Below are positions 1 to 6,980 of a stretch of 8,683 nucleotides of DNA, in pieces (the first letter of the stretch is position 1; each line of letters begins with the position of its first letter). The position numbers were made by a program, and so were the translations under genes. Below the pieces are notes generated by a model. It did no database searches, was not told the DNA's origin, and was given only the letters and a program-made list of their open reading frames with translations. The stretch is from Clostridiales bacterium (GTDB taxonomy: Bacteria; Bacillota; Sulfobacillia; UBA995; UBA9673): positions 1 to 8,683 of the forward strand of contig DPMO01000224.1 in NCBI GenBank assembly GCA_003541445.1, given 5' to 3'.

Positions 1-1073
1 CCGTAGGCCGACCCGGGGGTCACGATGACCCCGACCCGGTCCAGGACCTCGGCCGCGAACCCGGCCGAGGTGAAGCCCTCGGGCACCGGGGCCCAGACGT
101 AGAAGCTTCCCCGGGGTGCGGTCACCGGACAGCCGAGCTTCCGGAGCGTCTCGACCGTCGCGTCGCGCCTGCGCCGGTAGACCCTGCGCATCTGTTCGAT
201 GAAGTCTCTGGAGGCCGGGTTGGTCAGGGCCTCGACCCCCGCCCTCTGGACGGCCTGGAACTGCCCGGAGTCGGTGTTGGTCTTGATGACCCCGAGAGCC
301 CTTATGGCCTCGGCGTTCCCTACCACGTAACCGAGCCGCCAACCGGTCATGTTGAACGGCTTGGACAGCGACCCGAACTCGACGGCGACCTCTTTCGCCC
401 CCTCGACCTGGAGGACGCTCGGCGCCGTGTAGTCGTCATAGGTTATCTCCACGTAGGCCGAGTCGTGGACGAGGAGGATGTCGTTCTCGCGGGCGAACCC
501 GACCGCCCGGGAGAAGAACTCGAGGTCGGCCGTCCCGGCCGTGGGGTTGTTCGGGTAGCAGAGGAACATCACCGTGGCCCGGCGCCGGTCGGCCGCCGGC
601 ACCGCGTCGAGGTCGGGGAGGAAGCCGTTGTCGGCCGTCAGGGGAAGCGGGATGACCTCACCCCCGGCGAGCAGGGTGTGGATGCCGTAGACCGGATAGC
701 CGGGGTCCGAGACCAGGGCCGCGTCCCCCCGGTCCACGACGGCCCACACCATGTGGGCGAGACCCTCCTTGGACCCGATGAGGGCCATCACCTCGCGGTC
801 GGGGTCGAGACCGACCCCGAACCGCTCCTCGTAGTAGGCGGCCACGGCCCGGCGGAAAGCCGCCGTCCCTTCGTAGGGCGGGTACCTGTGGGTGGACGGG
901 TCCCGGACCGCTCGGACCAGGGCCTCGACGACGAAGTCAGGCGTGGGGAGGTCGGGGTCCCCTATGCCCAGGCTGATGACGTCCACCCCTCGCGCGACGG
1001 CTTCCCTCCGCTTGCGGTCTATCTCCGCGAACAGATAGGGAGGCACCTTCTCGATACGGTCGGCTGTCTTCAC
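1..1073 (-). CDS. dapL: LL-diaminopimelate aminotransferase, 3' end cut by window edge
   Basis: This PLP-dependent fold-type I aminotransferase is expected to convert tetrahydrodipicolinate plus glutamate to LL-diaminopimelate in the cytoplasm, the one-step DapL route to lysine and cell-wall DAP. About 357 residues are visible; the family is usually somewhat under or around 400, so only a short C-terminal piece is missing. Visible marks are the N-terminal PPYLFAEIDRKRREA segment and LGIGDPDLPTP (about 35-45), GSKEGLAH (100-107, typical of DapL), PNNPTAG (174-180), HDSAY (203-207), and the PLP lysine K238 in GSLSKPFNMTGWRLGY with the carboxylate-binding arginine at 246. The GTG start is chosen because GGGAGGGGAG lies 7-9 bases upstream and the N-terminus then matches the family. 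Its first 137 bases overlap the end of dapF in another frame. The DapL assignment over a general aspartate-type aminotransferase rests on the GSKEG motif and the dapF neighbour. Confidence 0.87.
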   Translation of the reverse strand, partial: MKTADRIEKVPPYLFAEIDRKRREAVARGVDVISLGIGDPDLPTPDFVVEALVRAVRDPSTHRYPPYEGTAAFRRAVAAYYEERFGVGLDPDREVMALIGSKEGLAHMVWAVVDRGDAALVSDPGYPVYGIHTLLAGGEVIPLPLTADNGFLPDLDAVPAADRRRATVMFLCYPNNPTAGTADLEFFSRAVGFARENDILLVHDSAYVEITYDDYTAPSVLQVEGAKEVAVEFGSLSKPFNMTGWRLGYVVGNAEAIRALGVIKTNTDSGQFQAVQRAGVEALTNPASRDFIEQMRRVYRRRRDATVETLRKLGCPVTAPRGSFYVWAPVPEGFTSAGFAAEVLDRVGVIVTPGSAY

Positions 1074-2010
1074 AGGCAGACTCCCCTCCCGCGAGGTCGG
1101 CCGACCCTGCCGCATCCCGGCCGAGACGCGGCAGGGGCCGGGAATATGTCGCACGGAACACTTCGACGGCCGGGCCGCTCACCCTGACCGGCCCGGCCGG
1201 GGTCCACTCGACTTCAAGCTCTCCGCCGTCGGCGACCACCGTGGCCCGCCGGCCGGTGAGCCCGGCCGACGCCGCAGCCACGAGGGAGGCCGAAGCGCCG
1301 GTCCCGCTGGCCAGGGTCATCCCCGACCCGCGTTCCCAGACGCGCATCCGGAGCCTTTCCGGGGAGACGACCTCCACGAACTCGACGTTCGTCCGGTCCG
1401 GGAAGGCCGGGTGCCTCTCGAGCGCCGGCCCGACGAGCGTCACCTCCGCCCTGGAGGCGTCGGGGACGATGAGGACGAGGTGGGGGTTGCCCATGGAGAC
1501 GTACGTCCCCCGGTAGACGCCGGCGGCCGGCCCGCCCTCGACGACCAGCTCCAGCCCTTCCCGGACCTCCCGCGGCGGCCCCATGTCGACGGTCACCTTC
1601 ACCACCCGCCGCTCCGCGCCCGGAGCCGGCACCACCTCGGGGACGACCACACCCGCACGGGTCTCCACCTCGAAGCGCGTCTCGCCGACATAACCCTGAG
1701 CGAAGACGTAGGCGGCGAGACAGCGGATGCCGTTGCCGCACATCTCGCCTTCGGACCCGTCGGCGTTCCACATCCTCATGGCCAGGCGGCCGGAGGGCGC
1801 GCGGGAGATGAGGATGAGGCCGTCGGCTCCGACACCGAAGTGCCGGTCGGAAAGCTCTACGGCCAGGCGCGGGAGGTCGACGTCACGAGGCAGGCCGGGC
1901 CCGCCGACGGTGTCGACGAACACGTAGTCGTTGCCACAGCCGTGCATCTTCACCAGGCTGAGCGTCGCGCCGGGACCGGTATCTACCGGCGTTCCCTCCC
2001 CGCGGGTCAA
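937..2010 (-). CDS. dapF: Diaminopimelate epimerase (DapF-like), second catalytic Cys replaced by Ser
   Basis: DapF interconverts LL- and meso-diaminopimelate without a cofactor, using two cysteines as acid and base. Counting from the TTG at 2010, the protein shows KMHGCGNDYVFVD (21-33), NADGSEGEMCGNGIRC (82-97) with the first catalytic cysteine C91, MGNPHLVL (173-180), NVEFVEV (208-214) and ERGSGMTLASGTGAS (226-240). In the last motif the family has ACGTG, so the second catalytic cysteine is serine here (S235, codon AGC). The TTG overlaps the upstream stop as TTGA and has GAGG about five bases before it. A GTG at 1953 would give the usual short N-terminus (C72/S216) but has no clear ribosome binding site, so the start is uncertain. 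Family homology ends near residue 289. The last 68 residues are an Arg/Gly-rich tail that overlaps dapL by 137 bases and may come from a frameshift. Epimerase activity cannot be assumed. Confidence 0.83.
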   Translation of the reverse strand: MTRGEGTPVDTGPGATLSLVKMHGCGNDYVFVDTVGGPGLPRDVDLPRLAVELSDRHFGVGADGLILISRAPSGRLAMRMWNADGSEGEMCGNGIRCLAAYVFAQGYVGETRFEVETRAGVVVPEVVPAPGAERRVVKVTVDMGPPREVREGLELVVEGGPAAGVYRGTYVSMGNPHLVLIVPDASRAEVTLVGPALERHPAFPDRTNVEFVEVVSPERLRMRVWERGSGMTLASGTGASASLVAAASAGLTGRRATVVADGGELEVEWTPAGPVRVSGPAVEVFRATYSRPLPRLGRDAAGSADLAGGESACEDSRPYREGASLSVRGDRPQAEGSRRARGGRHQPGHRGPRPPHA

Positions 2011-3749
2011 GCCTTCCTCAGGGCGCGGTCGAGCGCCTCCCTCACCCTCGCCTTCTCCTCGACGGGCCGGCCTGAGCGGGGGTCGACAGCCACACACCGG
2101 CCGTCGATGATGCGCGTCCGGACCTGCCCGCATGCGGCCGGGTTCCCGGCCAGATGCGGTGCGTCGAGAACGCCCGTCCGGACGGCCCGGGCCAGGGTGT
2201 CCGGGTCGGCCCACGGGTCCTCGACCCCCGGGCCGGCGAGTTCCCGCACCGCGTCGAGGATGACCCGCGCCTCGGCCACGAGCTCTTCCCGTCTGGCCTT
2301 CACCGTCGGGGCCGAGGTCATGTCCGGCAGGCCGGCCGCGCCGGCCCTGACGGCGCCGCGGGCTATCTTCACGCTCTCGACCACTTCCTCGGCTCGAGCG
2401 GCATGGTCGGCCTCGCTGTAGCCCACCACGTGGAGGATGTGCGGAGACAGGGACATCTGCAGGAAGGCCACGGCGGCGAGGTGTCCCTTGGCCTCGTCGA
2501 GGTCGGCCGGGAAGCTCGCCAGACCGGCCCTGACCTGACGGAAGGAGGTGAAGGTCTCGTCGTGGAGACCCTCGATGAGGTCTATCTTGGCCAGCATCTT
2601 CCCGAGGTCCATGTCGGGCCAGGTCCCGGCCGGCGTGTTGAACATGTACTGGCTGACGTAGTGCCTCACACCGCGCCGCTTGGCGTTGTACGCGGCCAGG
2701 AACGCCGCCGCCACGGCCACGGCGTCCGGGGCCTCACGCAGGCTCCAGTGGTGGGACTCGTTCACCTCCACCGGCACTCCCTGCTCGGCGTGCCAGGCCA
2801 CGACCTCCATGTTCTCCCTGATGCTCTCGGGGAGCGCCCGCCGGCTCCGTCCGTCCAGCACGTTGTACCAGAAGAGGGGGACGGCGCACCAGGCGTTCCT
2901 TATCGTCTCCCGGAGCATCCTGGCCATCCGGAGGATGTCGCGCGTCCCGCTGTAGCAACGCATGAGGGGGTGGTTCCCGCGGCGGCTCGCCTCGTACAGC
3001 CGCCGGAAATCCTCCGGCCGGCGCAGAGGCACACCGCCGGCCCCCGTCTGGTCCTCCTCCATCTCCTCCGGGTGGAAGAAGTGTTCCTGAGCGTTCTGGT
3101 CCGGCCCGATGGAGATGACGTCGAGGACGCCCGACTCGGCCAGCAGGGCGCAGCCGCGGACCGTCTCCTCGAGGGACGGCCGTCCGTAGTGGTGCCGGAA
3201 GATGGGATAGGGCCGCGCGGCGGCGATGCGGTCCACCAGGTTGTCCGGGTGGGTCTTCGCGGCCGCCTCACGGTCCGCAGCGGCGGTGGGACGGCCGGGC
3301 CGGCCGGAGCCGGGAGTGGGCACAGCCACCTCGCCCCGGGCCGCCCGGCGCAGGAAATCGACGACCTCGCCCGGGTCTGTCCTCGGGCTGAAGACACGCG
3401 CGAACAGACCGCTCTCCCGGGCCACGCGGCACACGGGTTCGGTCCCGCCGAAGACCATCACCGGGCCGGGGCGCCCCACCCGGGAGGCGCGTTCCGCCAG
3501 CTTCCGGGATAGCTCGTCCAGAAGAGGCCCGATGGCCTCGGGGCTGAGGCGGTAGCTCACACCGACCATCGACGGCTCCAGCCGGTCGATGGCCTCGACC
3601 ACCGCGTCTACCGGCTGGGCCGGCCCCAGGAACTCCGTCCGGAACCCCTCGGCCTCGGCCAGGGAGAGGAAGTGGACGATACCGGCCACATGGACGCAGT
3701 CTCCCAGGGCCGCCCCGACGACGAGCTTCTTCGGCCCACCGGGCGTCAC
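2007..3749 (-). CDS. Fused cobalamin-binding / glutamate mutase E-like protein
   Basis: This 580-residue protein has two parts. Residues about 8-135 look like a Rossmann-type cobalamin-binding domain: LVVGAALGDCVHVAGIVHF at the start, a strand at VGVSYRLSP (62-70) and VFGGTEP (99-105). The putative cobalt-ligand histidine is H20 in DCVHVAG, spaced D-x-x-H-x-x-G instead of the usual D-x-H-x-x-G. After a Pro/Gly/Ala-rich linker (about 141-165), residues 170-580 resemble the TIM-barrel E subunit of glutamate (methylaspartate) mutase, most clearly near the C-terminus (RTGVLDAPHLAGNPAACGQV, 524-543). In glutamate mutase the B12 and barrel parts are separate subunits. I infer an adenosylcobalamin-dependent carbon-skeleton mutase or related radical enzyme of unknown substrate. 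An aminomutase is less likely because I see no clear PLP site. The GTG start overlaps the upstream stop as GTGA and has only a weak ribosome binding site, which points to translational coupling. The stop overlaps dapF as TTGA. Confidence 0.72.
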   Translation of the reverse strand: MTPGGPKKLVVGAALGDCVHVAGIVHFLSLAEAEGFRTEFLGPAQPVDAVVEAIDRLEPSMVGVSYRLSPEAIGPLLDELSRKLAERASRVGRPGPVMVFGGTEPVCRVARESGLFARVFSPRTDPGEVVDFLRRAARGEVAVPTPGSGRPGRPTAAADREAAAKTHPDNLVDRIAAARPYPIFRHHYGRPSLEETVRGCALLAESGVLDVISIGPDQNAQEHFFHPEEMEEDQTGAGGVPLRRPEDFRRLYEASRRGNHPLMRCYSGTRDILRMARMLRETIRNAWCAVPLFWYNVLDGRSRRALPESIRENMEVVAWHAEQGVPVEVNESHHWSLREAPDAVAVAAAFLAAYNAKRRGVRHYVSQYMFNTPAGTWPDMDLGKMLAKIDLIEGLHDETFTSFRQVRAGLASFPADLDEAKGHLAAVAFLQMSLSPHILHVVGYSEADHAARAEEVVESVKIARGAVRAGAAGLPDMTSAPTVKARREELVAEARVILDAVRELAGPGVEDPWADPDTLARAVRTGVLDAPHLAGNPAACGQVRTRIIDGRCVAVDPRSGRPVEEKARVREALDRALRKA

Positions 3750-4936
3750 GGGGCATCAGGCCCCATGAAGGCCTCGGCGTCGGAGGCGACGGTCTCGCCG
3801 TTCCAGCTCGACGTCGTCCGGGTCTGTGTGTGCGGCACCTTCCTCAGTCCGACCTTGACGAAGTCGATGATCTCCTCCACACCCATTCCTCCGAGTCCCA
3901 CCGAAGCCAGGGTCCGGCCCTTCTTCACCCAGTCGACCCCTGTCAGGGCACAGGCGATGGTGATCAAGGACTCCATGACCGGAGCCGAGCGTCCGGCGGC
4001 CCGCGCCAGGTCGGCCAGGGGGACGAGGCTCATCGGCACGTCCTCGAAGACGTAGCGGTGCTCCAGGCTGGCCGGGGACTTCAGTCCCCCGTAGGCCTTG
4101 GTCCGTTGGATGGCCGTATACAGGTCGTCGGCCCGTGTGCCGTACACCGCCGCCAGCCACCTCCTGGCCGGGACGGCCCTCACCCGGTAGCTCTCAGCGA
4201 TGGCCAGCCGTTCCTCGTCGACCCTTTCCAGGGCCCTGGCCACACCGCGGGTTATGCCCTGATGGTAGTAGTCGAACTGTGAAGCGGACTCTATCCACCC
4301 GGCGTTCAGCAAGGTCGGAGCCGGGTGGAAGATGGCCCCGATGTTGGAGAGGCCGGTCTCGAGCACGTTGGCCGCCGCGACGAACTGCGGCAGGACATGT
4401 CTGACCTGCCTCAGGACGGACGCCGTGCGGTAGGCGGGAAGGGCGGCCAGGTGGACCTTCCTCTTGACCCTGTTTATGCGTGAGACACCGGGCTCGACGC
4501 GCCGGCTGGCGAAGATGAAGGTCTCGGTCTCGGCGACGGTGAGCCCGGGCGGAGCCCCGTTCTCCCTGAGAACGTGCTGGAACTCCACCGCCCCGAGGGT
4601 TCGGCCCGGGTTGAGGATGATTATCTGGCCGGCCTGGAGGTAGGGTGCCATGGCACGGGCCAGGTCGCGGTGAGCCGAGGCCGGGACGGTCACGAGGATG
4701 ACCCTGACCCCGTCGAGGGCCTCCTCCATGTCCGAGCTCACCACCTCGAGCCGGGCGAAGCCCGTCACCGCGCCCCTCAACCTGATGCCGCCCTGCCGTC
4801 GGATGGCCTCGACCGGCCCGGCCGAGCGGTTGTGTAAGCTCACCTTCTCACCCTTCAAAGCCAGATAGGCGGCTAGAGCCTGTCCTCCGTGACCGGCTCC
4901 GATGACGGCCCACGAGACCCGCTTGCTCCTCGCCAT
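3746..4936 (-). CDS. Octopine/nopaline-type opine dehydrogenase family protein
   Basis: The product is a 396-residue NAD(P)-dependent dehydrogenase of the octopine/nopaline family, which reductively joins an amino acid to a 2-oxo acid or runs the reverse. Residues 9-36 form the dinucleotide-binding Rossmann start, with GAGHGG at 13-18 and HNR ending the second strand. ILVTVPASAH (80-89) and IIILNPGRTLGA (105-116) are typical of the N-terminal domain. The C-terminal all-helical opine domain shows NIGAIFHPAPTLLNAG (198-213) with the conserved catalytic-type His204, and RYVFEDVPMSLVPLADLA (294-311). The ATG at 4936 is preferred over an in-frame GTG nine bases upstream because that GTG is part of the perfect Shine-Dalgarno sequence. 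It is the first gene after a promoter-bearing gap and overlaps the B12-protein gene by four bases (GTGA). The substrate pair cannot be read from sequence. Proximity to dapF/dapL makes diaminopimelate, lysine or glutamate-like amino acids reasonable guesses only. Confidence 0.82.
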   Translation of the reverse strand: MARSKRVSWAVIGAGHGGQALAAYLALKGEKVSLHNRSAGPVEAIRRQGGIRLRGAVTGFARLEVVSSDMEEALDGVRVILVTVPASAHRDLARAMAPYLQAGQIIILNPGRTLGAVEFQHVLRENGAPPGLTVAETETFIFASRRVEPGVSRINRVKRKVHLAALPAYRTASVLRQVRHVLPQFVAAANVLETGLSNIGAIFHPAPTLLNAGWIESASQFDYYHQGITRGVARALERVDEERLAIAESYRVRAVPARRWLAAVYGTRADDLYTAIQRTKAYGGLKSPASLEHRYVFEDVPMSLVPLADLARAAGRSAPVMESLITIACALTGVDWVKKGRTLASVGLGGMGVEEIIDFVKVGLRKVPHTQTRTTSSWNGETVASDAEAFMGPDAP

Positions 4937-4944
4937 GAGCGCCA

Positions 4945-4950
4945 CCTCCT
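4945..4950 (-). promoter_or_regulatory. Perfect ribosome binding site of the opine dehydrogenase gene
   Basis: The minus strand reads AGGAGG, then an eight-base spacer, then ATG at 4936. It is the strongest Shine-Dalgarno sequence in the window. It decides the start, since the in-frame GTG at 4945 lies inside it. Confidence 0.85.
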
Positions 4951-5131
4951 TTTCGGCGTGTCCTTTCGTCGAGCAATAGGCGCAATTCAGTTAGATACTC
5001 CGTCCAAGAACTCCGGGACAGGAAGACCGCTGAGTAAGGCGGAAGGCTACCTGCGGCAAGGACCGGCCTGTCTAGCCCTTCTGACCGGGAACCGAACCGT
5101 CCCCGTCCGGCAGAGCGGGCTTTGCCTGACG
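4951..5131 (-). promoter_or_regulatory. Putative structured 5' leader of the opine dehydrogenase operon
   Basis: If transcription starts shortly after the predicted -10 box, the mRNA has an untranslated leader of about 190 bases, unusually long for such a compact operon. It is less G+C-rich than the genes. It can form a clear hairpin at 5083-5107 (GACGGGGAC, loop GGTTCG, GTTCCC-G-GTC with one bulged G) and a smaller one around GGCTAGACAGGCC. I do not recognise a known riboswitch: the cobalamin riboswitch core, which would suit the B12 gene downstream, is not visible. No U-run that would make an attenuator is seen. A regulatory role is inference from length and folding only. Confidence 0.3.
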
Positions 5132-5137
5132 TTGGTC

Positions 5138-5167
5138 ATTCTATCACGCGCTACCTCATCCGGGCAA
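5138..5167 (-). promoter_or_regulatory. Candidate sigma-70-type promoter for the opine dehydrogenase-dapL operon
   Basis: On the minus strand TTGCCC (5167-5162, four of six matches to TTGACA) is followed by an 18-base spacer and TAGAAT (5143-5138, five of six matches to TATAAT). It sits in the only sizeable gap upstream of the four overlapping genes, which makes a promoter here sensible. The -35 box is imperfect and the match could be chance. Confidence 0.45.
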
Positions 5168-5191
5168 GCCCGCCGCGGCCGCGCACGCGCC

Positions 5192-5220
5192 GGGGCCGAC
5201 CGGCGCCCGCCGCCGGCCCC
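5192..5220 (-). terminator. G+C-rich hairpin after the lipoprotein gene, no U-run
   Basis: Three bases after the stop of the solute-binding lipoprotein the minus strand reads GGGG, CCGGCG, a five-base loop, CGCCGG, TCGG, CCCC. This gives a six-base-pair inner stem and four more pairs across a bulge. There is no T-tract, so it is not a standard intrinsic terminator. It could pause polymerase or protect the mRNA 3' end, or be a by-product of high G+C content. Confidence 0.3.
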
Positions 5221-5223
5221 GGT

Positions 5224-6828
5224 TCATTCCCCTCCGACCAGGTATCCGGCCTCCTCCAGGAGCGCCAGGCCCCACCCGGGGTCGACCGGGAGGACGATCT
5301 CGTCACCCAGGTACCCGAAGCCTCCGGGCAGAAGCGCCCCCGGAAGCGGCACGCCCTCCGACCCGGGTGCCGCGAGGTCTCCCGGGAGCTCCCCCGACGG
5401 CACGGCCAGAAGGTTCAGGGCGAGCCTGACCCTGAGGTCGTCGAAGGGCGGGCGGCGGCAGTTCAGCTCGAGGAAGACCGCGTGCCAGCCCGGCTCGGAG
5501 AGCACCACCGCCGTGCCGGCCTCCTCCAGGGCGCGGGCTTCTCCCGGCCCGAGGGCCGGGGCCAGAGTCCCCGGGCTCTCGAGGAGCATCTCCACCCGCC
5601 GCTCGGGTTCGGGCACACAGCGGAAGACCACCTCGCGCAGGCCCGGAGGCCCGGTCGGAGGCATCTCCGGGCACCCCCCGTAGTAGCCCTCCCATCTGAC
5701 GAGGACCTCCCGGCCTCCGCCGCCCCCCGGAGCGAAGCGGAAGGGCCCCGTCCCGACGGGAGCCCGGGCGAACCGCTCCGGTCCCACCTCCTCGTAGTGG
5801 GCGGCCGGCACCACCGGCTGGAGCCCGTGGAGCTCGAGGAAGCCGGGGAACGGCACCGAGAACTTGAAGACCACCTCCCTTTCGCCCCTCTCGAAGACGT
5901 CCACCCTGACCCCGGGGGGAACGCGCCCCTCGAGGGCCTTGGTGTAGGTGAAGACCACGTCGCGGGCCTGGAGAGGCTTGCCGTTATGGAAGAGGACCCC
6001 CTCCCGCAACTTGACGACGAGTTCGCGGGCCGTCGGGGAGTATTCCCAGGATTCGGCGAGCTCAGGCAAGAGGGTCCCGTCAGGCCCCACGGTGACCAGG
6101 GCGTCGAACAGGCACCGCAGGATGACGCCTGCCTGGGGGTCCGGCGGGGCGAACGGGTCCAGCGGCGGGAGCCGGGCAAGACCCAGGAGCACCGTGACCC
6201 TGCCTTCACCTCCAGAGACCCTGGCGTCGTGCAGGGAGACGCCACCCATCGGCCCCGGCACCCAGCCGGTCACGTCGGGCGTGGAGGCGTCATAGAGGGG
6301 GAGCACAGCCCCCCGCACCCAGGGCAGCTCCTCGAGCAGCATCTCCTGCAGGACCCTGGCCAGTCTCTCCTTCTCCTCCGGCTTCCAGCGGGTCAGGAGG
6401 CCCGCCAGGAGAAGGTCTGTCTCCGGGTTGGCGTACCCGGTGAAGTTCTCCGCTCCACCCGTGGTCAGCTTGGCCACGGCCATCCCGAGAGGGGCCGGGT
6501 GGGGCCCGGCCCAGCCGACGACCCAGGCGTCGGCCACTCCGGCCCGGGCCCGGGCGATTATCCGGGACCGGTCGCGGACCGAGACGTCAGCCCGCAGCCC
6601 GAAGGCCCGGAAGCGCTCCGCATAGGCTCGGGCCGCGGCGGCGTGCGCGGGGTCGGCCTCGATGGTGAAGACCATGCGCACCGGCTCGCGGCTCCCCACC
6701 GGCTCCCCGGCCGCGTCCGGCCGTATCCGCACCTCCCGGGCGCATCCGCAAGAAGACAAGGTCGCCGCACACAGAAGCCAGCCCGCGAAGAAGACGGAGA
6801 CCGTGGCTCTGGTCGTCAACGGAACCAT
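5224..6828 (-). CDS. Circularly permuted family 5 solute-binding lipoprotein
   Basis: The 534-residue product starts with a signal peptide and lipobox (LSSC, lipidated Cys27), so it should be anchored outside the membrane. The rest is a family 5 (OppA/DppA-like) peptide/solute-binding protein with its segments out of order. Residues 48-204 are what is normally the C-terminal part: the strand and helix from VRMVFTIEADP, VADAWVVGW (98-106), ENFTGYANPETDLLLAGLL (127-145), then LEELPWVRGAVLPLYD. A short linker SGGEG (205-209) leads to the normal mature N-terminus: VTVLLGLARLPPLDPF (211-226), LLPELAESWEYS (253-264), LREGVLFHNGKPLQARDVVF (274-293), PVGTGPFRF (357-365), LRVRLALNLL. It ends at ALLEEAGYLVGGE, exactly where residue 48 would normally follow. 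Nothing obvious is missing or duplicated and the length is normal. The ATG start has GGAG six bases upstream. A 152-base gap without a visible gene separates it from the permease gene. The ligand is unknown, and no Opp-type permease is in view. Confidence 0.85.
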   Translation of the reverse strand: MVPLTTRATVSVFFAGWLLCAATLSSCGCAREVRIRPDAAGEPVGSREPVRMVFTIEADPAHAAAARAYAERFRAFGLRADVSVRDRSRIIARARAGVADAWVVGWAGPHPAPLGMAVAKLTTGGAENFTGYANPETDLLLAGLLTRWKPEEKERLARVLQEMLLEELPWVRGAVLPLYDASTPDVTGWVPGPMGGVSLHDARVSGGEGRVTVLLGLARLPPLDPFAPPDPQAGVILRCLFDALVTVGPDGTLLPELAESWEYSPTARELVVKLREGVLFHNGKPLQARDVVFTYTKALEGRVPPGVRVDVFERGEREVVFKFSVPFPGFLELHGLQPVVPAAHYEEVGPERFARAPVGTGPFRFAPGGGGGREVLVRWEGYYGGCPEMPPTGPPGLREVVFRCVPEPERRVEMLLESPGTLAPALGPGEARALEEAGTAVVLSEPGWHAVFLELNCRRPPFDDLRVRLALNLLAVPSGELPGDLAAPGSEGVPLPGALLPGGFGYLGDEIVLPVDPGWGLALLEEAGYLVGGE

Positions 6829-6980
6829 CCTCCGCTCCGGACGGGTGGTCGAAGGACAGGTGGACGAGTGCCTTCCTCTGCTCCTATGCGGGCGGAAGGC
6901 GGGTTATGAGGCCGAGCGCGGTGGGGTGGGCGGCACCGGAACCGGAGGCCGTTCCCGCGCCGGGACCTGCGCCGGCGCCG

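Noticed and set aside
2154..3512. Long open frames on the plus strand (also at 465-1187, 1411-2421, 5122-6909 and 7272-8525).
   Set aside because: They lie opposite genes with clear family motifs. Their translations are low-complexity (rich in Arg, Gly, Pro, His) and show no domain I recognise. Open antisense frames are expected at this G+C content.
4937..4945. GTG at 4945 as the start of the opine dehydrogenase.
   Set aside because: This GTG is made of the last bases of the AGGAGGTG ribosome binding site. The ATG nine bases later has ideal spacing.
4951..5131. A cobalamin or cyclic-di-GMP riboswitch in the leader.
   Set aside because: A cobalamin switch would suit the B12 gene, but its conserved core is not visible. 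AGGCAAAGCC and GCAGGTAGCC loosely recall the cyclic-di-GMP class, but the spacing and remaining conserved bases do not match.
5047..5139. A 30-codon frame in the leader that could be a leader peptide.
   Set aside because: Its ATG overlaps the predicted -10 box, so it would lie upstream of the transcription start. It has no ribosome binding site and no run of regulatory codons.
937..6828. A staphylopine-type metallophore operon (DapF-like racemase, opine dehydrogenase and peptide-type binding protein are all present).
   Set aside because: No nicotianamine-synthase-like gene is seen, no Opp-type permease is present, and DapF sits next to DapL, which fits lysine synthesis better. The B12 protein has no place in that pathway.
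5224..6828. The idea that the swapped order of the binding protein is only a fusion of two broken neighbouring genes.
   Set aside because: The frame begins with a proper signal peptide and lipobox, the two parts add up to exactly one full protein without repeats or gaps, and they meet through a short flexible linker. Degenerating copies would not be expected to be this precise.
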